Part shown: positions 19,427 through 28,900 of the stretch, in pieces | How positions within the stretch are numbered: the stretch's first letter is position 1 | How the letters are laid out: each line of letters opens with the position of its first letter | Assembly: GCA_937922655.1 (NCBI GenBank) | Contig: CALAJH010000012.1 | Location: forward strand, 1-64,000 | DNA from: an uncultured Bacteroidia bacterium | Lineage (GTDB): Bacteria > Bacteroidota > Bacteroidia > J057 > CALAJH01 | DNA length: 64,000 nucleotides | Direction of reading: 5' to 3' | Notes under the pieces: generated by a model | The model's input: only the letters and a program-made list of their open reading frames with translations | Told to the model about the DNA's origin: nothing | The model's database searches: none | Program-made: the position numbers and the translations under genes

Positions 19427-21064
19427 TTAAAACTTTCCTGTTTTTTCGAGCTTTTTCGCCCGGTCCATGTACGTCAACGCCTTTTGAAAAACGTTGTCGT
19501 TTTCGAGCCAAACGGGGTAGAGTCCGTCGTCGTTGAAGTTCATGCGCCCGATTTGCATTTTGACGTTTTGGGCGATGAGGGCCTTGGACTTGTTGAAGTC
19601 GGCTTCGTGGTATTCGACGCCTTTTTCCCCCGCAAACTTGACGAATTCTTTCAACAATTCGTCGCTTACCTTGAATTTTGCCGCGTAATCGAAACCGTCT
19701 TTGTATTGACTTTTGATTTCGGGATGATTTTCCGAATAGCGGAAGGCGAATTTGTTGAAAACGGCTTTTTGGCGGAGAGTGGTAAAGTATTTTGAGCCGC
19801 CGGTGGTATCGGGAGCGATGAAAACGTCGGGAATGATGCCGCCGCCGCCGTACACCGTGCGGCCCGCATTCGTTTTGTACTTGAGCGAATCGGGAAGTTT
19901 GATTTTGGATTCGTCGAAAATTTCGCCGGATTCCCAGCGTTCGTACACTTCTTTTTCGTATTCTCTTCCGCCTTTGTCGTAAGGTTTTTGGATGCAGCGT
20001 CCCGAAGGGGTGAAATAACGGGAAACGACGACGCGAATGGCGGATTGGTCGCTGAGCGTGTATTGTTGTTGCACCAAACCTTTGCCGAACGAACGCGTTC
20101 CGATGACCAAGCCCCGGTCCCAATCTTGCACGGCGCCGGAAACGATTTCGCTCGCCGAAGCCGAACCTTGATTAATCAAAACAATCAGGCCGCCTTGTTC
20201 GAATTCGTTGAGCAGGTTGGTGGCGTTGTATTTTCTGTTGCTTCCCGCCGTACGGCCTTCGGTGTAAACGATGAGTTTGCCGTCGGACAAAAAAACGTCG
20301 GCCATTTGTTTGGCGCGTTCCAGATACCCCCCGGGGTTGCCGCGTAAATCCAGAATCAAGTTTTGCAGGCCTTTGGATTTGAGTTTGCCCAAATGTTCCA
20401 TGAACTCGGTCATGGTCGTTTCCGCAAAACGCGAAACCTTGATGTATCCCGTTTCTTTGTTAATCATGTAGGAATAATCGACACTGTGGATGGGGATTTT
20501 ATCGCGTTCGATGTCAAATTCAAGGATTTCTTTTTCTCCCTGCCGTTTGATGCCGACCTTGACGTGGGTTCCTTTGGGGCCGCGAAGTTTTTTGAAAACA
20601 TCCTGATTGGTGATACCCACGCCGGCTACGTTTACCGAGTCGATTCTGACGATGCGGTCGCCGGATTCGATGCCCAATTTTTCGCTGGGACCGCCGGCGA
20701 TGGGAGCCACAACCAAAAGCGTGTCGTCGACGATGCTGAATTCCACGCCGATGCCCTCAAAGCTGCCCTGCATTTGTTCGTTGACCTGTTTGAGGTCTTC
20801 GGCCGGAATGTAAAAGGTGTGGGGGTCGAGGCCGTTGAGCATGCCCACAATGGCGTCCTCGACCATTTTCTTTTCATCCGGAACTTGAAAATAATAGTCC
20901 TTGACATAGCGGATGACCTCGTCAATTTTGCTTGCGTTGGCGGCGTTGCGGGAATAAGGGTCGGCGTGGATTTGCCGAATGGTAAATCCGATAAACATTC
21001 CCGCTCCGACCAAAACGGTCGGAATCATGACATATTTAAGCGTCTTGGTTAAAATGCCTTTCAT
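19427..21064 (-). CDS. S41 family C-terminal processing protease
   Basis: 545 residues. An N-terminal membrane anchor (about 11-28) puts the enzyme in the periplasm. A PDZ domain (about 95-185, with GIGVEFSIVDD and SGDRIVRIDSV) precedes the S41 catalytic domain (about 205-390). The likely nucleophile is Ser303 in GSASASEI and the general base is Lys329 in SFGKGLVQ, 26 residues later as usual for CtpA/Prc enzymes. It cleaves proteins near their C-termini. Whether it acts on exported T9SS proteins is not known. A TAACTTTG element lies 31 bases upstream. Confidence 0.92.
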   Translation of the reverse strand: MKGILTKTLKYVMIPTVLVGAGMFIGFTIRQIHADPYSRNAANASKIDEVIRYVKDYYFQVPDEKKMVEDAIVGMLNGLDPHTFYIPAEDLKQVNEQMQGSFEGIGVEFSIVDDTLLVVAPIAGGPSEKLGIESGDRIVRIDSVNVAGVGITNQDVFKKLRGPKGTHVKVGIKRQGEKEILEFDIERDKIPIHSVDYSYMINKETGYIKVSRFAETTMTEFMEHLGKLKSKGLQNLILDLRGNPGGYLERAKQMADVFLSDGKLIVYTEGRTAGSNRKYNATNLLNEFEQGGLIVLINQGSASASEIVSGAVQDWDRGLVIGTRSFGKGLVQQQYTLSDQSAIRVVVSRYFTPSGRCIQKPYDKGGREYEKEVYERWESGEIFDESKIKLPDSLKYKTNAGRTVYGGGGIIPDVFIAPDTTGGSKYFTTLRQKAVFNKFAFRYSENHPEIKSQYKDGFDYAAKFKVSDELLKEFVKFAGEKGVEYHEADFNKSKALIAQNVKMQIGRMNFNDDGLYPVWLENDNVFQKALTYMDRAKKLEKTGKF

Positions 21065-21095
21065 GCGTTGTTTTTTCTCGTCGTTTCCTTAAAAC

Positions 21096-21103
21096 CAAAG
21101 TTA
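21096..21103 (-). promoter_or_regulatory. -7 promoter element of the S41 protease gene
   Basis: TAACTTTG on the minus strand, perfect TAnnTTTG, 31 bases before the ATG. A TTG lies 27 bases upstream (21133-21131), longer than usual. Confidence 0.45.
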
Positions 21104-21233
21104 TTTACGTTAAATTCTCTTATTGGGTTGCAAAAGCAAGCAAAATTATTGAAAAATTTTCCGCCTAAGAATCTTTGTCGAAGGCCGGGCGGGTTTCGTT
21201 CTTAACGCAATTTCGATTCCGGGCTTTGGGAGA

Positions 21234-22856
21234 TTACGGGCTTCGATGGTTTTTGTGTTCGAGCGCCGCCTCGACGAACGCCACAAACAAAGGATGGGGG
21301 GTTTTGAGCGTGGACTTGTATTCGGGATGGAACTGAGAGGCGATGAAAAAGGGATGGGAAGGAATTTCAACGATTTCCACCAATCCGTGTTCGGGATTGA
21401 TTCCCGAGGGAAACATGCCGGCGGCGACGTAGGCCTCGCGGTAGGCGTTGTTGAATTCGTAACGATGACGGTGGCGTTCGGTAACCACGTCTTGGCCGTA
21501 GATCTCGCGGACGCGACTGCCTTGCGCAAGCCGGCATTCGAAGGCGCCGAGGCGCATCGTGCCGCCCAAGCGTTCCACCTTGGCCTGACTCTCCATCAAC
21601 GCCACGACGGGGTGGGGCGTTTCGGGATTCATTTCCGTGCTGTCCGCGTCCGCCAATCCCAATACATTGCGGCCAAATTCCACGACGGCCATTTGCATTC
21701 CCAGACAAACGCCCAAAAAAGGTATACCGTTTTCACGAACGTATTTTATTGCCGCAATTTTGCCCGCAATGCCGCGAACGCCGAAGCCCGGCGCCACCAA
21801 CACCCCGTCGCAGTCCTTGATTTTTTCCGCCACGTTCGTTTCGGTCAATTCGTCCGACTGTACCAACGTCGCCTCCACCTTCGCCCGATGTCTTACGCCC
21901 GCATGGACGAAGGCCTCCAAAATCGATTTATAGGCGTCGGGAAGTTCGGCGTATTTGCCCACCAGCGCGATTTTGACGGATTTTTCGGGTTCGACAATGT
22001 GCCGAACGGCTTCTTTCCATTCGGTGAGTACGGGATTGTTGCCCAGCTTTAAGCCCAATTTTTGCAGTACCACCCTGTCGAAGTTTTGTTCTTTGAGTAA
22101 AATCGGAACTTCGTATATGGTGCGTGCGTCCTTCGATTCGATGACCGCGTTCTGTTCGACGTTGCAAAACAAAGCGATTTTTGACTTGAGCTCGGGCGAA
22201 AGCGAATGTTCGGTGCGGCAAACGAGAATATCGGCTTGAACGCCGAATTCGAGCAGTTGTTTGACGGAGTGCTGGGTGGGTTTGGTTTTGAGTTCTCCGG
22301 CAACGCCGACGTAGGGCACAAGCGTCAGGTGAATGAAAATCACGTTTTGTCGGCCGAGTTCGTAGTGCATTTGTCGCGCCGCCTCGATGAACGGCAAGGA
22401 CTCGATGTCGCCAACGGTACCGCCGATTTCGGTGATAATGATTTGAAATAGACCCGTTTTACCCAAAAGCCGGATGCGGCGTTTGATTTCGTCGGTGATG
22501 TGGGGGACGACCTGAACGGTTTTGCCGTGGTATTCGCCGTGCCGTTCTTTGCGGATGACCTCCTCGTAGATTCTTCCCGTGGTTACGTTGTTGGCTTGTC
22601 CCGTAGGGATGTTGAGAAAACGTTCGTAATGGCCGAGGTCGAGGTCGGTTTCGGCGCCGTCTTCGGTAACGTACACCTCGCCGTGTTCGTAGGGGTTGAG
22701 GGTGCCGGGGTCGATGTTGATGTAGGGGTCGAGTTTTTGTATCGTTACCGAATAGCCCCGGGCCTGTAAAAGCGCCGCCAGCGACGACGAAACGATGCCC
22801 TTGCCCAACGACGAGACCACTCCGCCCGTCACGAAAATGTATTTCGTCGAATCCAT
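21234..22856 (-). CDS. pyrG: CTP synthase
   Basis: 540 residues from ATG 22856; the longer frame to 22931 adds an unconserved extension. It converts UTP to CTP using glutamine and ATP. The N-terminal synthetase domain starts FVTGGVVSSLGKGI and includes TEIGGTVGDIES; the C-terminal class I glutaminase has Cys384 in GVCLGMQ and an FHPEYKS triad segment. Length is normal. It is divergent from the fasciclin lipoprotein gene. Confidence 0.97.
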   Translation of the reverse strand: MDSTKYIFVTGGVVSSLGKGIVSSSLAALLQARGYSVTIQKLDPYINIDPGTLNPYEHGEVYVTEDGAETDLDLGHYERFLNIPTGQANNVTTGRIYEEVIRKERHGEYHGKTVQVVPHITDEIKRRIRLLGKTGLFQIIITEIGGTVGDIESLPFIEAARQMHYELGRQNVIFIHLTLVPYVGVAGELKTKPTQHSVKQLLEFGVQADILVCRTEHSLSPELKSKIALFCNVEQNAVIESKDARTIYEVPILLKEQNFDRVVLQKLGLKLGNNPVLTEWKEAVRHIVEPEKSVKIALVGKYAELPDAYKSILEAFVHAGVRHRAKVEATLVQSDELTETNVAEKIKDCDGVLVAPGFGVRGIAGKIAAIKYVRENGIPFLGVCLGMQMAVVEFGRNVLGLADADSTEMNPETPHPVVALMESQAKVERLGGTMRLGAFECRLAQGSRVREIYGQDVVTERHRHRYEFNNAYREAYVAAGMFPSGINPEHGLVEIVEIPSHPFFIASQFHPEYKSTLKTPHPLFVAFVEAALEHKNHRSP

Positions 22857-22864
22857 AACGGCCT

Positions 22865-22872
22865 CAAAGTTA
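22865..22872 (-). promoter_or_regulatory. -7-like element beside the pyrG start
   Basis: TAACTTTG on the minus strand ends only 8 bases before the pyrG ATG. If used, it would give an almost leaderless mRNA. No TTG was found at normal spacing. Confidence 0.35.
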
Positions 22873-22947
22873 CGAAAGCGGCTCGCCGGCCGACGTCGAA
22901 AATGTAAACAATCGGGCCCGGCCTTATCCACCGCTTAAATTTATGTG

Positions 22948-22975
22948 TTGCAACGGCGCAAAAAACGTAAATTTG
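22948..22975 (+). promoter_or_regulatory. Promoter of the fasciclin lipoprotein operon
   Basis: TTG at 22948-22950, then 17 bases, then TAAATTTG at 22968-22975. Both elements match the Bacteroidota consensus. The ATG follows at 22995. Confidence 0.65.
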
Positions 22976-22994
22976 TATTCTCATTTACCGTTCG

Positions 22995-23483
22995 ATGAAA
23001 AAATACGCGATAGCAATGCTTGTGCCGACGCTGATGACCACGGCTTGCGCCGGCGGCGCGGAAAAAAAATTGGATTCGGCGTCTGCGGACACGGTCGCCA
23101 CACCGCCTCCACCGCCCGCCTTACCCGACGTCGCCGCCCGTCTTGCCGAAACCGATTCGCTCAAAAATTTTGCCGCCGCCGCGGCCAAAGCCGGTCTGCT
23201 TGTCGGCGAAGGAAAGGTCTTTACCGTGTTCGCGCCCGTCAATCGCGCCTTGCCCGACCCCAAAGCCCTCGACAATCCCGACATCCTCCGTTTACACGTC
23301 GTTGAAGGCAAATTGTTTTCCGACGACGTGATGACCCAAAAATCGCTCAAAACCCTTTCGGGTAAGGAGGTCAAGGTAGAACTCGACGGCAAAATCCTGA
23401 AAATCAACGGCGTACGCGTAATTGAGACGGACATTAAAGCGGACAACGGCGTGATTCACGTGCTTGAATCGGCGCTCAAATAG
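22995..23483 (+). CDS. Fasciclin-domain lipoprotein
   Basis: 162 residues. The signal sequence ends in a lipobox (MTTAC, Cys18). A Pro-rich linker is followed by a single compact fasciclin domain (about 45-162). It shows FTVFAPVNRAL for the first conserved motif and DNGVIHVLESAL for the H2 motif, preceded by LKINGVRVIETDI. Fasciclin domains mediate adhesion or matrix contacts. The family is common in Bacteroidota, but the partner is unknown. The stop codon overlaps the GTG start of the next gene by one base. Confidence 0.9.
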   Translation: MKKYAIAMLVPTLMTTACAGGAEKKLDSASADTVATPPPPPALPDVAARLAETDSLKNFAAAAAKAGLLVGEGKVFTVFAPVNRALPDPKALDNPDILRLHVVEGKLFSDDVMTQKSLKTLSGKEVKVELDGKILKINGVRVIETDIKADNGVIHVLESALK

Positions 23484-25114
23484 TGGTGGGCGACGAACAC
23501 GTTCGGGCCAAGCGCCCACGCATTACGGCGTCCGTTTCCCCGTCGCCGAAACCTTTGCCGCTGCTCGGACCTTCTCCGGTTAAAGGCGGGGTGGAGCCTT
23601 TTGTATTTCCCGTCCCGTTGCATCCGGTCAAAACGCCGTCGCAGTCGCCGGAGGCCGTGGCGCGTTCGCCCGTTTTCGAGGCGCTTCGCACCATCGCGCA
23701 AGAAGAGCGTCGTGAAATTCACGTCGTCGGGGGATTCGTTCGCGACTTCTTTCTCGGTTTGCCCTCGACGGACGTCGACGTCGTTACCCTCGGTTCGGGT
23801 ACCGAGTTGGCACGAACCTTTGCCGACCGCGTCGGCGCCAAAGACGTCGTATGTTACGAATCGTTCAAAACGGCTTTGGTACGCGTCGGCGATTTCAAGG
23901 TTGAGTTTGTCGGGGCCAGAAAAGAAAGCTACCGGGCCGACTCGCGAAAGCCCATCGTCGAAGACGGTACGTTTTACGACGACCGGCTTCGGCGTGATTT
24001 TACCCTCAACGCCATTTCGATTAGTCTTTCGGCCTCGGACTTCGGCGCGATTCACGACCCTTTTGGGGGTTGGGAGGACATGAACCGGGGCGTGATTTGT
24101 ACGCCGACGGCGCGGCTCGTCCCACCCGACGCCGAACGCACTTTTTCCGAAGACCCTCTGCGGATATTACGGGCCGTACGTTTCGCCGCCCGGTTCGGCT
24201 ACGCACTCGAAAGCCGAACGCTCGAGGCCATGTGCAAACAAGCCGAACGCTTGTCCATCGTTTCCAAAGAGCGCGTCGCCGAAGAACTCAACAAAATGAT
24301 GACGGCCGACCTTGCCGTCGGCGGCGGCCCCGAACATGCCGCGCGGGCGCCCGCAGGATTGTTTTTGTTGGATAAAATCGGGCTTTTGGCCGGCATTATC
24401 CCCGAACTTCACGCCATGAAGGGCGTTGAAATTCGCGACGGCATCGCCCACAAGGACAACTTCATTCACACGCTCAAGGTCTTGGAAAATCTTTGCAAAT
24501 TGAGCGACGACCTTTGGTTGCGTTGGAGCGCCTTGTTGCACGACGTGGGCAAACCCAAAACCAAGCGTTTCGAGCCGGGCGTCGGCTGGACCTTCCATAA
24601 CCACGACGACCGCGGGGCACGCATGGTCGCGCCGATGTTTCGACGTTTGGCCTTGCCCCAAAACGAAAAAATGCGCTTCGTCGAAAAAATGGTGCGTCTC
24701 CATCAACGACCCATTGCTTTGGTGGACGAGGTCGTTACCGACAGCGCCTTGCGGCGTTTGGCCGTCGAGGCGGGAAAAGACCTCGACGCCCTGCTTACCC
24801 TTTGTCGCGCCGACGTTACCACCGCCAACGAAGGCCGCAAGAATCGACGCATCGAACGTTACCGCGAACTCGAACAGCGCATACGCGACGTCGAGGCCCG
24901 CGACAATCTCCGAAATTGGCAACCGCCCATCACCGGTGAAATCGTCATGCAAACCTTTGGTTTGGCTCCGGGACCCAACGTCGGAAAAATTAAAAACGCC
25001 GTCCGGGAAGCGATTTTGGATGGAGAAATCCCCGGCGACTACGACGCGGCTTTTCAATTTATGCTCAAGGTCGCCGAAAATTTGGGCATTCAACCTTTAA
25101 TTCAACGACAATGA
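23483..25114 (+). CDS. CCA tRNA nucleotidyltransferase with HD domain
   Basis: 543 residues if GTG 23483 is used (TAGTG overlap with the previous stop). The polymerase-beta-like domain has HVVGGFVRDFFLG and the metal-binding DVDVV pair; then come the RRDFTLNAI and SEDPLRILRAVRFAARFG motifs of class II CCA-adding enzymes. An HD phosphohydrolase domain follows with the LLHDVGKP motif. It adds or repairs the CCA end, which the tRNA genes in this window do not encode. The first ~58 residues are Pro-rich and atypical; a GTG at 23657 would give a family-like N-terminus. The transaldolase start overlaps its stop by 4 bases. Confidence 0.9.
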   Translation: MVGDEHVRAKRPRITASVSPSPKPLPLLGPSPVKGGVEPFVFPVPLHPVKTPSQSPEAVARSPVFEALRTIAQEERREIHVVGGFVRDFFLGLPSTDVDVVTLGSGTELARTFADRVGAKDVVCYESFKTALVRVGDFKVEFVGARKESYRADSRKPIVEDGTFYDDRLRRDFTLNAISISLSASDFGAIHDPFGGWEDMNRGVICTPTARLVPPDAERTFSEDPLRILRAVRFAARFGYALESRTLEAMCKQAERLSIVSKERVAEELNKMMTADLAVGGGPEHAARAPAGLFLLDKIGLLAGIIPELHAMKGVEIRDGIAHKDNFIHTLKVLENLCKLSDDLWLRWSALLHDVGKPKTKRFEPGVGWTFHNHDDRGARMVAPMFRRLALPQNEKMRFVEKMVRLHQRPIALVDEVVTDSALRRLAVEAGKDLDALLTLCRADVTTANEGRKNRRIERYRELEQRIRDVEARDNLRNWQPPITGEIVMQTFGLAPGPNVGKIKNAVREAILDGEIPGDYDAAFQFMLKVAENLGIQPLIQRQ

Positions 25115-25761
25115 AATTCTTTTTGGACACCGCCAAGCTTTCCGAAATCAAAGAAGCGGCGGATTTGGGACTGGTGGACGGGGTGACGACCAACCCCTCG
25201 CTCATGGCCAAAGAACACATCGAAGATTACCCGGCGCACTACGTGGCCATTTGCCGTGCCCAGCCCGGCGACGTTTCGGCCGAAGTCATCGCCACCGATT
25301 ACGACGGCATCATGCGTGAAGCCTTGCAGTTGGCTCGGCTTCATCCACAAATCGTGGTCAAAGTACCGATGATAAAGGACGGTCTCAAAGCGATACGCGC
25401 CCTGTCGGACGAAGGCATAAAAACCAACTGTACGCTGATATTCTCGGCGGCACAGGCGATGTTGGCGGCAAAAGCCGGCGCAACGTACGTTAGCCCGTTT
25501 ATCGGCCGGCTCGACGACCACGCCCACGACGGCATGGCCCTCATTCGTCAAATACGCACCATCTTCGACAACTACCTCATCGAAACGCAAATTTTGGCCG
25601 CAAGCATTCGCCATACCCTGCACGTTACGCAATGTATGGAAGCGGGTGCGGACGTGGCTACCCTGCCGTATTCGGTCGTTATGGGACTGCTCAAACATCC
25701 GCTGACCGACGTCGGATTGGCCAAATTTTTGGCCGACCACACCGCCGCCACAAAAAAATAA
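25111..25761 (+). CDS. Transaldolase / fructose-6-phosphate aldolase family
   Basis: 216 residues, the short form of the family. The Schiff-base Lys84 sits in QIVVKVPM; the N-terminal MKFFLDTAKLSEI and GVTTNPSL motifs and the later YVSPFIGRLDD are diagnostic. Short transaldolases work in the pentose phosphate pathway or cleave fructose 6-phosphate; the subtype cannot be assigned by eye. It is the last gene of the fasciclin - CCA enzyme - transaldolase operon and ends before a bidirectional terminator. Confidence 0.93.
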   Translation: MKFFLDTAKLSEIKEAADLGLVDGVTTNPSLMAKEHIEDYPAHYVAICRAQPGDVSAEVIATDYDGIMREALQLARLHPQIVVKVPMIKDGLKAIRALSDEGIKTNCTLIFSAAQAMLAAKAGATYVSPFIGRLDDHAHDGMALIRQIRTIFDNYLIETQILAASIRHTLHVTQCMEAGADVATLPYSVVMGLLKHPLTDVGLAKFLADHTAATKK

Positions 25762-25879
25762 CCACCATCTATGCTTTTGCCCGTGCTTTGGCGCCGTTGA
25801 ACCAAATCGGCGGCGTCGTTGTCGTCGTTTGACACCCGCGTCTCCGTATTCATGATTTAGTCGTTTTTCGACAAAAATA

Positions 25880-25906
25880 AAAAGCCCCGCGATAAGCGGG
25901 GCTTTT
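25880..25906. terminator. Bidirectional Rho-independent terminator
   Basis: A perfect hairpin: AAAAGCCCCGC, loop GATAA, GCGGGGCTTTT. T runs on both strands serve the transaldolase operon and the convergent type A surface protein gene. Confidence 0.9.
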
Positions 25907-25938
25907 TATCGTAAATTCAAAAGTCCAAATTTAATGTT

Positions 25939-28900
25939 TTATTCTATGGCCAAGCGGACGGGACGGGCTTGTCCCACTTGGAGGAGATAGATTCCGGCGG
26001 CGGCGTCGAGTTCGACGGGCAAAGCGTGCGTACCGGCTTCGAGTTCCCAGACCCGGCTCCAAACCGTTCGGCCGGCTATGTCCACCAAACGGACGGGCGT
26101 GGGACCCGCGACCGCCGTCGTGTATTCGACTTCGAACACGCCTTTGTTCGGATTGGGGTATACGACCAAGGCGGTTTCGGCCTTGACCTCGTCGGCGGCG
26201 CGTCCGCTCAGCGTCGTGAACGGCGTTCCGGGCGACCACGGCGCCACCGTGTTGCCGCAACGAGTACGTATACGCACAACGTAGTTCGTGCCGGGCAAAA
26301 GACCGTTGATGACAAAGCTCGTTATCGGCGCCTGTACGTTTACCGTCGTCCAAAGGTTGTTGTTTGCGCGGCGGAATTGAAGTTGATACGAAGATGCGCC
26401 CGGCACCGGCGGCCAAAAGACCGTCGCCGTCGTGTACGAGGCCTGCACCATCAATGGACTCGGATTGACGCACATCGACGGCGCGACGTTCGACGTGACG
26501 AACGTAAAAACCTGACCAAAGTTGCTCGTTACGTTGCCGCAGTTCGACCGTACTTGAACGATGTACTCGGCGTTGGCGGCCAAGGCCTGCAACATCGCGC
26601 TATTGCCCGGAACGGTGATTTGCGTCCATGCGTTGGTTCCCGCGCGGCGATAACGCACGGTGTAACTTTGCGCGCCGGCAACGGCGTTCCATGTTAGATG
26701 GGCGCTCGAACCCGTAATTTGCGTTGCATGTAAGCCCGTCGGCGGGGGACAATTCGTTTGCGGTCCCAACGTAACGGTGAGGGTTTGCGAACATCCCGCC
26801 GCATCCGTAACGACTATCGAGTACGTGCCGGGCAAAAGGTTGTTGAATATCGGCGAACCCGAAACAACCGTCATGCCCAAACCCTGCATCGAGTATTGAT
26901 ACGGCGCCGTTCCGCCGGAAACCGTTACGGTGATGGAGCCGTCGTTGCAGGTGTTGCACGTCGGGTGGAGAAGGGTAGGCACGATGTGCATCGGGCCGGA
27001 AATCACGACGGTCGCCGAGGTGTAAAAACCGCAACCCGTCAAACCCGGAGCGGAGTGATAATGAACGGTATACGTTCCGGGGGCGAGCGACGACGGCGAA
27101 AACACTCCGTTGGGGGTGATGGCGTTGGCCATCGACGATGTGGGCGAAATCGAGAAAACTCCGCCCACGGGCGTGGTCCAAAGCTGGGTCGTCGGCGCGC
27201 CGGGGCAATACGCCGGGGCTAATCCTCCGATTTGCGCCGGGGCGGGAGCCGCCACCGTAAACGTTACCGTTTCCGTATAACCACAACCGTTGGCTTCGCC
27301 CGAATACGTGAGGTAATAATTTCCGGGTTGAAGACCGTCCGGATTAAAGGCGGCAACGCCGTTGGGGTTGGTCGGACCCGTGATTCCGGGCCCTTGAAAT
27401 TGACCGCCGGCCGGTTGCCCAACCAACATTATCGTCGCGTTCGAAGCCGAACAGAACGTTTGTCCGTCATGTATGCCGGTTATTGTCGCGGCGGCGCCTA
27501 AAACGGCAAAGTATTCCGTAGCCGATCCTTCGCATTCGCCGTCGATGTGGTAAATCACCGCGTACTCGCCCGGATAGAGTTGCCAGGGGAAAAACATACC
27601 GTCGGAACTCAACACGCCCGGTACCTCGGGTACGTTGCTCAAATAGACGAGTTCGAACCATCCGCCCGCAGGCGTTCCTTGCAACATCAACACGGGGTCA
27701 ATGTACGGATTGTGGCAGTACGTCGGATTCAAGCCGTGAATTTCGATGTTTTCGCCCGAACCGACCACCGTAATTTCGATGGACGTAGTGTAAACACAGT
27801 TGGCGGAAAGCGAATAGGTATAGGTGACGACGTGTGTACCCATGCCCGCTTCGGCAGGGTCGAACCATGCGACGACGTCGCCCAAAATCACTCCGTTCCC
27901 TTCGTAGTTGCCGCCTTCGGGGGTGGCGTGCAGAACGATCGGCGCCGAATTGTTGCAAACGACGGTCGGAATGTTTTCGTCAAAGACGGCAATGAATTCG
28001 GGACACGGTTCGCCGCCGCCGTTTCCTTCGATGTGAAGGGTATACGGAGGAGTCGTGCCGCCCGGCGTGTTGTTGGCGCAAAGCGTCGTTATCGTCACGG
28101 TGTAATATCCGTTGGGCAGCGGCGGCCAGTGTTCGTTGCCTTGAACGTTGAAAGAATATGTTTGACCATCAACGGACGTATACGTTACCAAGAAGTGATG
28201 GAAATCCGCCGGCGCCGTCCAATAGACGAACGTGCCGCCGGCGAAACCGTAACCGTGGCCGACATTTGTCGGCGGCGGACATGTCGGCGGCGCACCGACG
28301 GTAAAGACGTAATTTTGGCTCCACACGCTTTCGGTCAAGGTTCCCGCCGAGTTGGCACAGAGCGTTTGGACTTGGGCGATGTAGGTTCCGGGACCGACGT
28401 TTTCCAAAATCACGGAGGTATTCGGCCCGGCGTTGAGGCTTGTCCATGTATTGGAGCCGTCCAAACGGTAACGTACGCGATAGTTGTGCGCACCTTGAAC
28501 GGGGTTCCAACTCAAACGAACGTTGCCGTTGTCCAAGACTTCGTGCGCGATTTCCACGGGGGAAACGCATCCGGGCGGCGGGGGATTGGGGATTTGTATC
28601 GTTGCTACGGGCGAGGGTTCGCTCAATACGTCGCCGCAAACGGCTTGCAAGTATACATATACCAATTGTGCACCCGTCGCCAATGTAATATTGACGGAAG
28701 TGGTCTGCGCGTTAAAGCACGTCCATTCGCTCGTCGTGCTGTAACGATAACAAATGCGGTAAGCGCCGCCGGGGTTGGGCAAATTGTAGTTGATAACCAA
28801 CCTTATCGAACCGTCGTCGTTATACGTCCAAGTAAAGTGAGGCGCCGGGCAATCGGTCGGCGGCGCACCGACGGTAAAGACGTAATTTTGGCTCCACACG

